Below are positions 23,326 through 36,600 of a stretch of 64,000 nucleotides of DNA, in pieces. The notes beneath the pieces are model-generated. The model did not search any database, was not told the origin of the DNA, and saw only the letters and a list, made by a program, of their open reading frames with translations. Where the stretch lies: positions 6,831,213 to 6,895,212 of the forward strand of contig NC_035178.2 in NCBI RefSeq assembly GCF_001659605.2, written 5' to 3'. Made by a program: the position numbers and the translations under genes. Origin of the DNA: Manihot esculenta (lineage: Eukaryota; Streptophyta; Magnoliopsida; Malpighiales; Euphorbiaceae). Numbering within the stretch: position 1 is the first letter of the stretch; each line of letters begins with the position of its first letter.

Positions 23326-26300
23326 ATGAGGGGTGCTACTGAGCAATCGTCGGCTGTAGTGGCTGAGAGGATTGAGGACGGTGGAGATAAGGATAAGGAG
23401 AAGAAGAAGAATAAGCGCCGATCTAATCGTCGATCTAAGCAGAATTCTCCTAATCCAGGTTTTTCTTTTTCTTTTTACCTTTTAAATATTTGTTATTGAT
23501 TTACTGGATTGTATAGCTTGTAGAGTAATTCTTGCTATACTCTTATTCTATCAGTTACAGTTGTCTCTGAAGTGGCCAAATATTGATTAATTGTTATGAA
23601 GTTATATCGTGGATGATGATGATGTGAATGTGAATTTTTTTGCTTGTCCTTTCTTCCTTTTGTCGTTTGTTTGGCTTCCTGTTGATCATATGTCCTGTTA
23701 ATTCTTTTTGGGAATTTTGGTGGCTGGCCATTTGTTTCCTTGAATATTATTATGAATTTTAGAAGTTAGAATGATTGTTCCCACCACTAAGTTGCTTAAA
23801 TTTTACAATTATTTGGGCTATGATGATGCATTTGACTTTTCTCGTTCTCGTTCCTGTGATGGCTTCTAAACTTATGTATTTGAGTCCCCTATTTGAATGC
23901 ATGGGTAACATCCAGTCAATGATTTTTGCTTTTATTTTCTTGAACTTGATTATCATGAGAGCAGCTTCTAATTTAGTAAACGGAACATGCGGGGAGTTGT
24001 CACATTCATGTGGTAATGGTGTCCAAACGAAAAATTTTGTATCCTCCTTGAATTGTTCTTCATCAAGGGAGCCAGAATTAGGTGTTCACTTTTTGAGTGA
24101 ACCTGGGCTGACCTCTGCATCAAATGTAGCCTTCAATTCGATGCCTACTATGCATATAATTGAGGAAGTGGAACACGCATTACAATCTGATCTTGAGGGT
24201 GAACCATTGTCCAACTCATGTCCTGAGCCAATTGTTGGTGGAGTTCCCCACCGAAGATGTTCGAACAAGGATGTGTTTCCTTTTGATCAGTTTGGTGGTG
24301 GTGCTCAAGGTAAAATTTTTGCTCCCCACTGGTCTGTGGAGGCAATTAATGAGGCACTAGAGGTTAGTCTGATACCTGATTCATTGACAATGTTGTTGCT
24401 GCATGTAGCTTTCTGGTTATGTTGGTTGAACCAGTTTTTCATTTTTTTTTCCTCCAAATATTTGGCAGAAAGGTAATGCATTCAAAGCACTATTTCATGT
24501 GAATGCTCACAATCGATTTGAGGTAAGTACAAGTTGCTTTGTCATACTCATAATGTTCTCAAGTAATAAGTTTATTCACGCTCTGTATTTTTTGGTTATT
24601 GATGGGCAGTTTGCATATGCTGTTTCTGATGACAGGCATACTGCAGAATTGAGGGAGTTACGACAGATGTTCTCATAAGCGGAATTTCTGCACAGAACAG
24701 AGCTGTAAGTCTGGAGTTTAACTGTTCTCAGTAATTTTCGAATTGGTGATGTTTATGTCATTTTTTTTTACCATAGTAAGAAGTTAGCTAGATAATGACT
24801 AGGAATTGTATTTGAAATTCGATGCTTGATTGATTTGTCTATTGTTAGCAAGGAATGCTATGTTTGATTATCTGTGTAGTATTAATAGACAAACTCACCA
24901 TATACACCTCTGATCACTTATGGAGGGATTGTGTTTCTGATGGTTTGATATTACTTCTTTTTTCCCCACCTGTAGGTGGAAGGGGACAGAGTGGTCATTA
25001 AAGTTGATCCATTGGCATTCTGGACTAAGATGAAAGGTCCAAATGGGCAATCAGCCAATGTTTCTTTGGCTGAAGAGCGCAATTTTGTTGTAGAAGCTGG
25101 TGAGACATCTGGGGGTAGCTGCAAGGGTAAAAGTAAAGTGGATGTGGATTATGAACATTCTGATCCTGGAAGTTCCAGCCTTCCTCAAAAGGGAATATAT
25201 TATGAGGATTCTTCTTGTTCTGGTGAGGGTGTTCACCACGAAGTGAATGGTCCAGTGGGTTGTAATTCTGTTAATGGGTATAACCTACCTTATTCAGATT
25301 CTTTACAATTTGGTCATTCTACTGGAAAGGATGAAGATATGAATGGTGTGGACATGCTATGCAAAATTATTAGTTCATACCCATCAAAACGCCCAACTGG
25401 TAAAGTTGTTGGCATTGTTGAGAAATCCCTTCGGCGTGATGCTGTTGTTGGTTTTCTAAATGTTAAGCAGTGGTTTTGTTATAGAGAAGGTTTTACAAAA
25501 GACACAAAGAAGAAGAAAAATTCACCATCTATGTCTGCCCATGAGTACATTCATCTTACACCTACTGATCCAAAATTTCCCAAAATGATGGTACTTGTGA
25601 GAAGCTTGCCTGACTCCATCAAGAAAAGATTGGAGGAAGGAGATACTACAGTGGAGATGGAGCTGGTAGCTGCACAGATTGATAACTGGGATGAAGAATT
25701 CCCATTGCCATATGCCCATGTCTCGCACATATTTGGACGGGGTAGTGAAATGGAGCCACAACTTAGAGCAATTTTATATGAAAATGCAATTTGTTCTTCG
25801 GATTTTTCTTCAGAATCTCTTTCTTGCGTACCATGCAATGCTTGGGAGGTGCCAGCAGAGGAGCTTAAAATTAGAAGAGACATTAGAAATTTGTGCATAT
25901 TTACCATCGACCCTTCCACTGCCACTGACTTAGATGATGCTCTCTCTGTGGAAAGGTTGCCTAATGGCATTTTCAGGGTGGGTGTTCACATCGCTGATGT
26001 CTCATATTTTGTTTTACCTGACACAGCCTTGGATAAAGAAGCTCAGAGTCGATCAACAAGTGTCTACATGTTGAGACGCAAATTACCAATGTTGCCTGCA
26101 CTTCTTTCTGAGAATCTTGGTTCACTTAACCCTGGAGTAGATAGACTTGCATTTTCTATTTTCTGGGACTTCAACAGTGCCGGAGATGTCATGGATCATT
26201 GGATTGGTCGCACTGTGATACGTTCTTGTTGCAAGCTTTCGTATGAAGATGCTCAGGCTATGATTGATGGGATGACCAGTGAGGAGACCACTGACTCATT

Positions 26301-28026
26301 TGGAAACCGCTTGCCTCTGTTGCATGGCCCTTTCAAATGGCCAGATGTCATTAGATCTGTCAAGACTCTGAATGTAATTTCAAAAAGTTTAAGAGAGAAG
26401 AGGTTTAATGATGGGGCTCTGGAGCTTGAAAGTTCCAAAGTTGTTTTTCTATTTGATGAAGATGGAATTCCATATGATAGCATGCTTTCTGAGCAAAAAG
26501 ACTCCAATTTTCTTGTTGAGGAGTTTATGCTTTTGGCAAATAGGACAGCTGCGGAAGTTATATCTAGAGTTTTCCCAGATAGTGCACTATTGCGAAGGCA
26601 TCCTGAACCTAATATGCGGAAGCTAAGAGAGTTTGAAGCTTTTTGTTGCAAGCATGGTCTAGAATTGGATACTTCTTCTTCTGGCCACTTTCATCAGTCA
26701 TTGCAAAACATCAGAGAAAAGCTGAAGGACGACACTGTGTTGTTTGATATCTTGATGTCTTATGCTTCAAGACCGATGCAGTTGGCTACCTATTTTTGCA
26801 CCGGTGTTATGAAAGATAATATGAATGATTGGGGTCATTATGCACTGGCTGTTCCTCTCTACACACATTTTACTTCACCATTGCGTCGATATCCTGATAT
26901 AGTCGTACATCGAACGTTGGCCGCAGCTATAGAGGCAGAGAATTTGTATATGAGAAGTAGAAGAATGTCCCATGATATGATATCGGGTGAAGAAGTGACA
27001 AGGTGCTTCACTGGTGTTTACTTTGATAAAGATGCAGCAGAGTCCTTAGAAGGCAGGGAAGCATTAACAGCTGCAGCAATCAAACATGGTGTTCCCTGTG
27101 CTGAATTACTTGCGGTTGTTGCTTCTTACTGCAATGACAGAAAGCTGGCTAGTAGGCATGTCAAAGATGCCTGTGATAAGCTGTACATGTGGGTCATGCT
27201 GAAGAAGAAAGAGGTTTTTTTTTTCCTCCATTCATGCCTTTGACAATTCTGTACTTGCTATTTCTGTTTGATTATCAGAATCGTCTATAAATGTATTCAG
27301 GGCTTCATGATTTGCATTTCATATTTTGTACAGATTTTATTGTCTGAAGCGAGAGTTTTGGGTCTTGGACCAAAGTTTATGTCCATTTATATCCAAAAAC
27401 TAGCTGTAAGTTGCTTTATACTTCTGCATATTATTTGGCCGTATTAGATTGTATAATGTTGTTTACCAATTCTCATGTATGTAAGCTTTCAGGTCGAGCG
27501 AAGGATATATTATGAGGATGTTGAAGGCTTGACAGTGGAATGGCTTGAGGCAACATCAACACTGGTGCTAAATTCATGTGCCTACAAGCGCACATTTAGA
27601 AGGGCTGGCCCTGGTACTTACAGGGTGCTTAATGAAATTGCATGGGTTGTAAATCCATGCAACCTGAATATGGAGCTTGGCACAGTTGGAAAGATTGCAA
27701 ATAAGTGCAGTGCCACACATTTAGACAAGAATGGATTTGCATCCCAACATGAGCCTGTTTCAGCGTGGGAGATTGACCCTGTAGTTTTCCCCCTCACTGT
27801 GCGTCTTCTTTCAACAATTCCTGTAGCTCTTCATGCTGTTGGTGGGGATGATGGACCTATTGATATTGGGGTGAGGCTATTTGTGAGCTCATATTTTAGC
27901 TAAGTTATGATACAAGTGTTTGCATTTGGAACTTGACAGACAAGTCTTGCAAGTGAACGAACTCACAGGCAGAAGGTAACGGAGCTGGTAAAGGAAAAGG
28001 ATAAAAACAAGCTCTGTTGTAGATAA
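23326..28026 (+). CDS. DIS3-like exonuclease 2 (SOV-type RNB 3'-5' exoribonuclease)
   Basis: Eight exons: 23326-23458, 23965-24362, 24469-24522, 24636-24704, 24976-27213, 27334-27405, 27493-27870, 27940-28026. All have GT/AG borders and join in frame to 1142 residues. The N-terminus is basic and Lys/Arg-rich (KEKKKNKRRSNRRSK). Cold-shock-type RNA-binding segments follow (FAPHWSVEAINEALEKGNAF around residues 165-185, and RPTGKVVGIVEKSLRRDAVV). The RNB catalytic domain shows the acidic motif IDPSTATDLDDALSV near residues 529-543 and TSPLRRYPDIVVHR near 850. An S1-like C-terminal part follows. DIS3L2/SOV degrades RNA 3' to 5' in the cytoplasm without the exosome and acts in mRNA decay. The acidic metal ligands look intact. 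Family assignment is firm. Orthology to Arabidopsis SOV (At1g77680, from memory) is supported by the neighbouring genes. Confidence 0.93.
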
Positions 28027-29658
28027 GAATTTTAGTGTATAGTTGAAATAGTTAGATGAAGGAATCTAAGGTTTAGAATGGCTGATAATTTCCAAAATCT
28101 GTTTTACGATTGGTGGTGAAATATCTCGTGGGAGATGTTGATATTGGCAGGCTTTTTGTTGTGGCCTTAAGTTTTGGTGGCCGTTTCTAACAAAATCTGC
28201 ATGACGGGATTGGCCCTTGTTTTTGTAAGGCTAGTTCCATTTTCATCAAATTCGGCAGAGATTGGAGCGAATATTACTGGTTTTTGTTTGGAATTTGGAT
28301 TGGTGCAGCCCAATAACTTTTAATTTTGGGTGGCTATGTTCAAGTGTTTTTTAATTTTTTTCAATTTAAATACACATGCACCGGACATAATTCTCCCGTG
28401 AGATAACAAGGTTTTCTTTTGGGAGGGGAAGTTATATCCAGGAGATGTAACATTTTCTGCACGATACTGTTATAAAATAAGACAAACGCATATGGGGATG
28501 TAATATTATTGACACTGAAGAAAACCCTAAATAATCTTGTATTTGAATTTATTTTCAGATGATGCCAGTAGCACGCATAGCTGACATGTTTGCTTGATGG
28601 ATGTGTATCTGATACACATTTAAACCCAGCAAGTGGGAAATTTTATTATTATGATGATTATGGAAGAGCTTTGTAAGTAGTGTATTCTCCTATTGTTGCT
28701 TGATTCTTAATGCTTTGCAATTGTTATTTTAAGATGGTATTGAATATCAAAAGAAAGCAGAAGTTGGGCAGTTTTGAGCTTAGGTTGTTGCCAACTTTGA
28801 TGAAAAATATTGTGCTGTTAATGAAAGTTGTTGTAGACTCTTGTGCACTTTGTGAAATGTTTTTCCGCCTATCACCTGGAGAGCACTTGGCGATTCCAAG
28901 AAGGAAAAGATGGTCTCCCAGAAAGCTTGAATCATCTTCACGTTATCAGCTCTATAAAATAGATCCTTTGAGCTATAAATTGCTTGAGCGCATTTGACTA
29001 ACATAGTTAAGTTAGGAAAGATGTTTTTATTTTTCAATGAAGTGCATTAGAAACAGAGTCGTCATGTTGAAGTCTAAATCATTTTTAAAATATAGAAATT
29101 CATGTGTTTTTTCCACCATATATATATATATGTATATATATACATATTTAGGAATTTGAAAAGATAGGGATAACCGTCCAATCTTTAGCAAGCACGAAAT
29201 TGAATGGATAAAAAAAAGGATGATTTTCCTCTGTTGGAAAGAGAGAGGCTCCTTGCACTGCAAATTGTTTACAGAAAATAGTAATCCAGTCCATTCCTAC
29301 TTGTGCTTCAAAAGAAACAAAGAAACAAACACAAATGAGAATTATAATAGCTTCTTCAAAGACGATTGAACACGCTTTCAGCCCCATAAATCCACTTCCA
29401 TTAGGAACTCAAAAAGGGTAAAAAAATTCAATGAAAGTAGCTTCTAAGCAGACCCCATTTTTTTATTACATCATGATAGGTCTTTAGCTGATCACAGTAT
29501 GAGGTTGCATAGAAATTAAATAACCTTAGAAAGATGGTATATGTTGCAAAAAAGGTGGACAATGAATCTCCACAAAGTATATCAAAAAGAGATCTGTTTC
29601 TCATGCAAGCAAAATGAAAAGCTAATTAGCATGAGCCCATGCCTATACCAGTTTGGAA
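28027..29658. other. Intergenic, 3' flank of the DIS3L2-like gene
   Basis: It holds no gene I can support. A TA dinucleotide tract lies near 29118-29145. The 95-codon ORF at 28710-28997 and its antisense partners lack recognisable domains. The right end probably contains the 3' UTR of the minus-strand gene that ends at 29659. Confidence 0.5.
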
Positions 29659-30923
29659 TCAAGACTCAGATCCTGTTGCTGAAAAAGATGGTTCGCCTAC
29701 AGAATTTTGGGCTTCTAGTAACTTTGCTTGACGTTCAGCATGTTCTCTTTCACATTGACTGATTCCCATGATAATATCAAGCATTGTGCCAGTTGTGCCA
29801 AAGAACACAAGTGGTGCTAAAGACTTCCTTTTTATCCCTACTGGAATTGCTACCAAAGCCCCAGCCACCGAGAAGAACCATGTGCCTAATGCACTGCAAA
29901 GCATCAACATTGATCAGCTCTCACATCTAATATCAAAATACATCAAGTGTGGAATAGGAATGCAAGGAGGAAAAAAACTGTAATGCTGACAATTGGTTTC
30001 ATGCCCAAGTACGATTTGAGGGATGAGACTTTCTGAAAAGACAACGCAGTAAACTTATTTACAATTGAGATGTGTTAAATTAAAAGGTACCCAGCATAAT
30101 TAGAAACCAGATACACTTCTATGCATGAGTACAATGATTTTATACAGTAAGACAGAGGATCGGGTTATTAGAGAACATAGGAATTGCATGGAGAAGAAGT
30201 TAGCAGTTTGTAGCTAAGTAGTATTATCTCTCACTTTTCTTCTTGTATTCTCTCTTATCTCTTTCTCTGAGATTCTTCTCCCCTCCTCTGTCATTTCTCT
30301 CCTGTTTGTCAGCTACGAACACATGCTTGCTCTTAACTTGAGCTCGTTATTTTTTAGATAAGCTGAAAAATTCTACTAAAATGGTTTGAAATAACCAAAA
30401 AGCCCAAAAATTTCCACTGGCAAGCAACAAAGTTACTGCAACTACTCTGAAAACCTTGTAATATCAATTCAGCAGTTGCAAAACTAGCAAAGTTGAGCCG
30501 TTCAGCTAAAGGCTTGGCTATTGGTAACAACTATTGCTCGCAAAACTTTAAAAATGGAGATGCTAATCAAGATTATATGACCTAAAATACAAGCAAATAT
30601 AAAATGATTGTAAAGTGACACCATCATCTAATACAAACCACAAGATCAACCAAGCATTAAAAAGAACTAGAAAAGCTATCAGGATTTGGCAGATATGTCG
30701 GCACAAACAAGTTTTGCTTGTACATCCAAGAATGATCTTATTCCAACATTCCTGTGATCGCCATAACATGGCAATTAAGGTTTCAAATGCCTAAAAGATT
30801 ACAGTAAGATCATAGCAGAGGCGAACTCAATTCACAAAATTCTACAGAAACAAAGGGGAAAAAAGAAACTGACTTGGCAACCGAGCAGTCCTCAAGGTGC
30901 TTAGCTTGATCTTGTCCTGCCAT
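29659..30923 (-). CDS. Small conserved-looking plant membrane protein, function unknown
   Basis: Two coding exons on the minus strand, 30923-30874 and 29893-29659, join in frame (GCC AA|T GCA) to 94 residues. The start is MAGQDQAKHLEDCSVAN and the second exon continues ALGTWFFSVAGALVAIPVGIKR. The middle has one or two hydrophobic segments (about residues 18-36 and 43-62) and the C-terminus is charged (QCEREHAERQAKLLEAQN). The 63-bp exon with the ATG begins at 30936 after an acceptor. A separate 5' UTR exon with donor CATCAG/gtgag ends at 31119. I skip a tempting open stretch near 29985-30040 because it does not join in frame. The function and symbol are not known to me. The clean splice join and coherent membrane protein argue that it is real. 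Confidence 0.7.
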
Positions 30924-31118
30924 TACTCCTGTTCTCCTGATAAAAACTAGAAGGACACTTTAACCCGGAACAGCTTTTGGCCAATTAAGTGAAAAACTTG
31001 ATCAGCATGGATAGTGTAGAAAACCCTAATAACTAGAGGCCAAGATGAAAAGGAACGAAAGAGAAAAAAAAAAAAAGAAGCAATCCCATTAAAAAATTAG
31101 AGCTGTTTCGAAGCTCAC

Positions 31119-31230
31119 CTGATGAGAAGAAGCCTCCCAGAAGAGGAATCCGCGAGAAAATTTGAACAAAGGGCTCTGCTTTTCTCTGTGTTCACTGGCC
31201 TGAGTCTCAGACTCTCAGCTGCCTGTAATA
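31119..31230 (-). promoter_or_regulatory. Non-coding 5' UTR exon of the small membrane-protein gene
   Basis: The minus strand reads ...CTTCTCATCAG/gtgagctt, a strong donor at 31119, about 180 bp before the acceptor at 30937. The sequence has no in-frame start for the 94-residue protein. The upstream limit is a guess. The gene is arranged head-to-head with the plus-strand gene at 31727. Confidence 0.45.
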
Positions 31231-31662
31231 ACCAGTCCGCCCGGTTTACTGATTTCCCCTTTTTTTTAGGTAAAATACGCCGTGTTAAACGATTTGCCGT
31301 TTGGAGTAAAAGATGAAAAGATAAATTATTCTTTTTAGTCCTTTAACTATTCAAAAATAATATATATTTCTTTATTTTAAAAATCAATTTAATTTTTATA
31401 TTTTAACTCTACTGCCCTGTTTTTTTTTGTATTTTTCATTAATTTTCTCAAAATTCTTAAAGTACCTTTGAGGATATAATTTTTTTTAAAAAAAATTGTG
31501 TCATTACTTTAATTTTATTTAGTATATATATATAATTATGATGGAGTAATTTTTGAAGGATTAAACTATTGAATTTTGAAGAAAGAGAGAGATATACGTT
31601 AATTGTTATATAATTTAGGTATTAAAAAGTAATTTGGACAAACAAAAACGCCGTGCTCAGAA

Positions 31663-31665
<3 letters not shown>

Positions 31666-31693
<28 letters not shown>

Positions 31694-31719
31694 CGGAGAC
31701 GGAGACGGAGACGGAGACA
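31666..31719 (+). repeat. GA and GGAGAC microsatellite in a 5' leader
   Basis: A (GA)n run (31666-31692) is followed by GGAGAC/ACGGAG hexamer repeats up to 31719, ending 7 bp before the ATG of the next gene. Translation of it in an upstream frame gives only an R/E-rich artefact. It may act as a GAGA-type leader or promoter element. Confidence 0.8.
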
Positions 31720-31726
31720 GGGAGAG

Positions 31727-33296
31727 ATGAAAGGAGTTGGAGGGCCATTGTTGTGCATAGGGGATTTGCTAAGCGATCTTGGAGAGAAAGAAGATGATGT
31801 TGTTAGAGCAAGCGATCATCACCCATCCCACAAAGAAGCAGGTTCACCTTCTTCATCTTCAATTCCTGATTCTGGCGATACCCTTCAATCCTCCTTGGAT
31901 CTTACCAAGCTTTTTCAGGTTCTTTTCTTTCTTCTCTCTTCAATTGTATGCATTCGTCCAACGAATCCCAAATGTAATCACAGTTTCCTGATTTTATCAT
32001 TCGTTGTTCCTGTTCTTATTTAGCCTTTATTCTTGAATTTTAGCTTTTCTTGGTAGTTTTTCATTAAATTGCAGCTTGTCTGTGCCACTCCCGCAAGAAT
32101 TGGCCCTAACAATCTCTTTATTTTACTTAATAAAAGATTTGCTTCAATTGGTAGTATGACTATTACGTGATGTTTCCTCCAATAGCTCCTGATGTAAAAT
32201 TGAGGTCTTTGTTCATTGTGATTATTCTCTCGATGGATATTCAAATTCAAACGATTGACATACGAGGAGATGACGGTAAGTACTCATTGCGCAGTTAGTC
32301 CTTCCAGCCCAGCATTTGGTTTCAGAATCCAGAGCATAGGGATTAATAATTTGTCACTTCCAGTGCAATGCCTTCTTGGGCTTGCAAATACTAGAGTGCA
32401 TAATTGGGTCTTGACTTGAAACAGTCTCTATCTGCTTGATGAAATGCTAGAGAATGGGGCTAACTCCAATTTTTCCCTTCCAAGACTGTGGTTTGGTTGA
32501 TGGTCTGGGTAATGACCTCTTTGGGTCTAGGTAATCTGCCGTGTGTGTGTGTCAAGTCATCTTCAGTTATCATGTTATATATAATAAACCACAACATGAT
32601 AACTTGAACTCAATGATAATGCTGTTTTGTGAAGTGCTTCATCTCAAAATTTTCATGTTTAAGTTAATTCAGGTTTGCTTGCGATTGTATCAGCCTAGGG
32701 GCATCTATTCTATTCAAAGATCAGCAAAATAAGATTTTCTATCTTGCTCCAGGAAAACTATAGCCACTTGAATAAGGCACTTGCTGGAACAGATCACTCC
32801 TGGACAACTCCAACTCTAAAGGTATTTCTGATCAATATTTACGAGTATGTATGATATGTAAGTAGCTCTACAACAATATTTAGCGCGTTAAACATTTTCC
32901 CAGACGTTGTATTTGCATGTCTTACTGGCATCTCTAATGAAGTATATAATGCGAATATTCGATGGTCTTGAATATATCTGTGACTAGAGCAAAGACAGTA
33001 TGTGTTTCCCTATGCAAGCCTAAATTCTTAAAAATTTTGCATGGTATTTATCTGATAATGCTAAATCTATAACTGTGTTAATCTGTATTGTTGGAATACT
33101 CCAGTTATGCACGGCTCTGGAAACTGCAAACGAGTTGGTCCAGTCCACCAACTCAAACGTCAGACTGCTGTCTGAGAAAGTTGGAGAGCTTGAGAAAATA
33201 GTCAAGAGGGGAGATTCTGCTGTTGCAGCAGCCAAGGCAATTCATGTTTCTTTGAACCAGAAGGGAAGTCCATTTGTGGGCAGTAAAAATGTCTAG
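31727..33296 (+). CDS. Small coiled-coil plant protein, function unknown
   Basis: Three exons (31727-31918, 32753-32821, 33105-33296) join in frame to 150 residues. The N-terminus is MKGVGGPLLCIGDLLSDLGE followed by a Ser/Asp-rich disordered stretch. The C-terminal half is helical and heptad-like: LTKLFQENYSHLNKAL, then LETANELVQSTNSNVRLLSE and KVGELEKIVKRGDSAV. I chose ATG 31727 over the upstream ATG at 31634 because the intervening translation is only the GA-repeat artefact. The size and helical pattern resemble small subunits of BLOC/BORC-like coiled-coil assemblies, but I cannot assign it. Reading-frame continuity over two introns makes the gene credible. Confidence 0.75.
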
Positions 33297-36200
33297 TAGT
33301 TTAGATTTCCTATGAACCTGGTCGGTACTGTGCATTTATTGGAATTCTTTTTCCTGTTTCAATTTTTTTTCTCTCCTTATATATGTATTTGTTCTTCTTT
33401 TCTCACTGGTAAATTAGCTACAACAATCTAGAATCTTCATTTGAATAGAAATTACAGATGCAGAGTAAAGTATTAGATTGAGTGGATTATGCTTCAGTTT
33501 TATTTAAACTACCTTGATAATATATTGTGAAAGACTTAACTCATGGTAAGTCTGCTTGAATTCTGTCATCATGTAAGAATGCATATAACTCTATAAGCTT
33601 ATGGAGTTTAAATAAGGAAAGAGTCTGAAGCTGTGGCCCTTATGTACAAGACAGTTTTAAGCCCGGATAAATGTTTTTCAGAGAAAACATCATTAAAAAC
33701 TGTTTTATTATTTTGATATTCTTAGGACCAAGTTATCTCAAAAATAATTTTTAAATCAATTTTTATAGTATTTTGTAACCAGTATGTTTAAGGGTATTAC
33801 TCCCAATGACAGTTTTAAGCTATGGTTAATCAACCAAGGTGACCAGCTGCTTGTGATCTGCTGAATGTGAAATGAAAAGAAAATCTCTTTATCTACCAAA
33901 AAAGGCTTCTGCACCATTTGCAGGAAAGTGAGAGTGTTGGGTTATTGGTATTCAACTTCATCTGTAATCACTTCTCTATGATATTAAAAAAAAAAAAAAA
34001 AACAAGAAAAAGGGTTTGAAAATTTATTTATAAAGATCATATTGCAAAACATGATGCATGTAATTGCCAGTGTTGCCTAATACAACAACTCCTTTGCTAT
34101 TAAATCAGAAACAAACAACTAAACGAAAATTATTGCAATCACTTCCCAAAATAAAACCCATCATGCAAGAGGAAGAAGACAACCAATCAACAACCTTCTC
34201 TGTGGTCTCCATGCTTAAATCCTCCAATTTGCATCTTGTTTAACAATAACGTCACCATCTTATAACAAAAACTATGAGTTGATTCTCTTCTAACAAGACA
34301 ATCCTTTAGCTATCATAGGTTTCTTAATTTTTTTTCTTACTAATTAAAATTATAACTAATGTCACTCTTGCTGTGATGGATCTGAAAGAACTGACATCAT
34401 CAGCCTTCAATTCTAACTTTTATATATACACTTGCTTATAAATATATATTCAAAAGTTGATGATTGTATGGAATGAAGAACACAAACGAGATGGTTAGTA
34501 GGCTAAAAAGGGACAGAAAGACTTGAAATTATCGATCCACTTGGAATTCAATCAGACTATCTATTACATTGTACTTGCACTTCAAGAACCCTATGAAAAG
34601 TGTAAGAATTTCATTCCAACCCACAGTAATTGTTTACGATATTTTTTATGTGAAATTATTATATAAAAATTTTGTTAAAATTATGATATTATTAAATATA
34701 AAATAATTCATTTATTAAACTATTTTATTGCATAAAATAAAAAACTAAATTTTTTTTATGAAGAAAAGAAAAGACATTACTAATGGCCATAAAACATATT
34801 ACCTTAATATAAGGTTTGTATTATTATTACAACCCGAAAAGGATGGAACCCCCAAGCAACAGCAACAGCAACAGCAACAGCAACCTTTTAACAACTTTAA
34901 ACCTTAATTAAAAAAAAAAAGTGACTAATTAATATTTTTTCATTAATTGAAGACTATGATGCATGTAAATTTATGGAGGAATGATTGCAAGTCAATCGCA
35001 GACAAGGAGAAAAACAAACCTAGTAATGCAAGTTCCCAAATATTTATTGTTTAAGATTTTATGGAAGTGGGTGTTTTCCTGTATGCCGGTTGGTACTTGA
35101 GCAGTACTCTCAGTGAATCATTCTCAAGTAATTACTCTGCTACTGCATACATTATCTTTGTAGCCTACATCTTGATTTTGCTATTTTTTACTATAAAAAA
35201 AATTTAGTAATCAACTATATTAACTATAATTTTAAAATATGTATGAAAATAACTATATGTTATTTTTTATAAAAACAGAATGAATATTATATTAGAAAAG
35301 CCAAATAAAAATAAAATAAGTAGTGCTGATTAGGGATATTCTTTCTATTTAATTTATATTTGAAGTATTTACCTTTGTTATTAGAAATGGACCAATGATA
35401 GAGTGCTTTGACTTTAGTTATTAATGTTTAATGGTAGTGCGCTCATCACCATCCATTCATTATGATCGGCAATTTGATGATCCAAGTATTTGTATAATAT
35501 TTGTCAAAGTTCTACACAAAATAATAATAATAATTTATTATATAATTTATATAATAGGAAAAAAAATTATTAATTAATTTTGTATTTTAAAAAATATATT
35601 AAGATATTTTTAATATTTTAAAAAATTTACTGGTCAATTTTTTTATTAATTTTAATTATAAATATAATAAAAAAGTTTAAAATATATTTAATTTAAAAAA
35701 ATTAATTAATAAATTTTTTAAAAATTTAAGAGATTAATTAATAAACTTTTTAAAAATCTGACTAATTAGTTAATAAAATTTTTAAAATTATAAAAATTAA
35801 ATAATAAAATATTTAACAGTTAAAAGTTAAAATTATTGAATGAATTAATTAATAGATTTTTTAAAATATTAAAAGTATTTTAATATATTTTTAAAATTAA
35901 TAAATTAAATAATAAAATTTTTTGAATTAAATAATAATTTTTTTAATAATAATAATAATTAATTCGTTGATTAAAAATATTCATAAAATGCTTTATTTTT
36001 TGAAGAAGTATTGATAAATGATAATTGGTTGAGATTGTGTCCTATGAATACAAAACTTTTGAATTTGATTATTTATAAACGTCCTGACGTTAGCCAAAAA
36101 GTGCATATAGCGACCTTGATGTAGATGTTATTATTAATTATATTTAATTTAATCACTTTTTTTTTATTTTATTGACTTTTTAATTAAATAATTTAAGATC

Positions 36201-36395
36201 TTCAAATTTTTCGAGATCAACTTTAAATTTGAATTTGTTAAATTCTCTTTTTAGTAAATTTAAATTGTTGAATTAGAGTTTTTTTAAAAAAAAATTGACA
36301 TAAATAGATTAATTAGATTTATTAAAATTTCAAATACTAAATTCTAACACTTGAAATTAATTAAAATTTATTTTAATATATGATATATATTGACT
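33297..36395. other. AT-rich intergenic DNA
   Basis: No gene is visible. It contains a 3' flank, poly-A and poly-T tracts, and from about 34600 extremely AT-rich sequence. One hexamer microsatellite is listed separately. Confidence 0.55.
34855..34884 (+). repeat. AGCAAC hexamer microsatellite
   Basis: Five perfect tandem copies of agcaac lie in non-coding DNA. There is no ORF context. Confidence 0.9.
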
Positions 36396-36600
36396 AAAAA
36401 GTTATTTGCATCGCCGATTAAATGGCCGCCAAAGAGCCTAACGATTCCGGAGCTATGAGGGGCTACGTCCCCAGCAGGATATCATAACTATTCATGGCGT
36501 GCCGGCCGTTGGCTTAGTTAAAACAAAAACATTTGTGATTCTATCAAGCGACAGTATGCAGCCACGTCCTAGGTCACAATTAGCTCGTTATTCTTCACTC
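36396..36600. other. GC-richer island in AT-rich DNA, unidentified
   Basis: About 200 bp of ordinary complexity containing attaaatggccgcc, ggagctatgaggggctacg and gcgtgccggccgttggc. It shares the word attaaatggccgcc with the 302-720 island, so it may be another degraded repeat fragment. No ORF or RNA structure was recognised. Confidence 0.35.

Noticed and set aside
23775..24476. A single 233-codon ORF as the DIS3L2 second exon
   Set aside because: Only 23965-24362 behaves as an exon. The rest is intron read-through past an acceptor at 23964 and a donor at 24363.
29985..30040. Minus-strand open patch (KVSSLKSYLGMKPIVSI) as a middle exon of the small membrane-protein gene
   Set aside because: It has splice-like edges but breaks the frame with the next exon. 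Skipping it gives a clean in-frame join.
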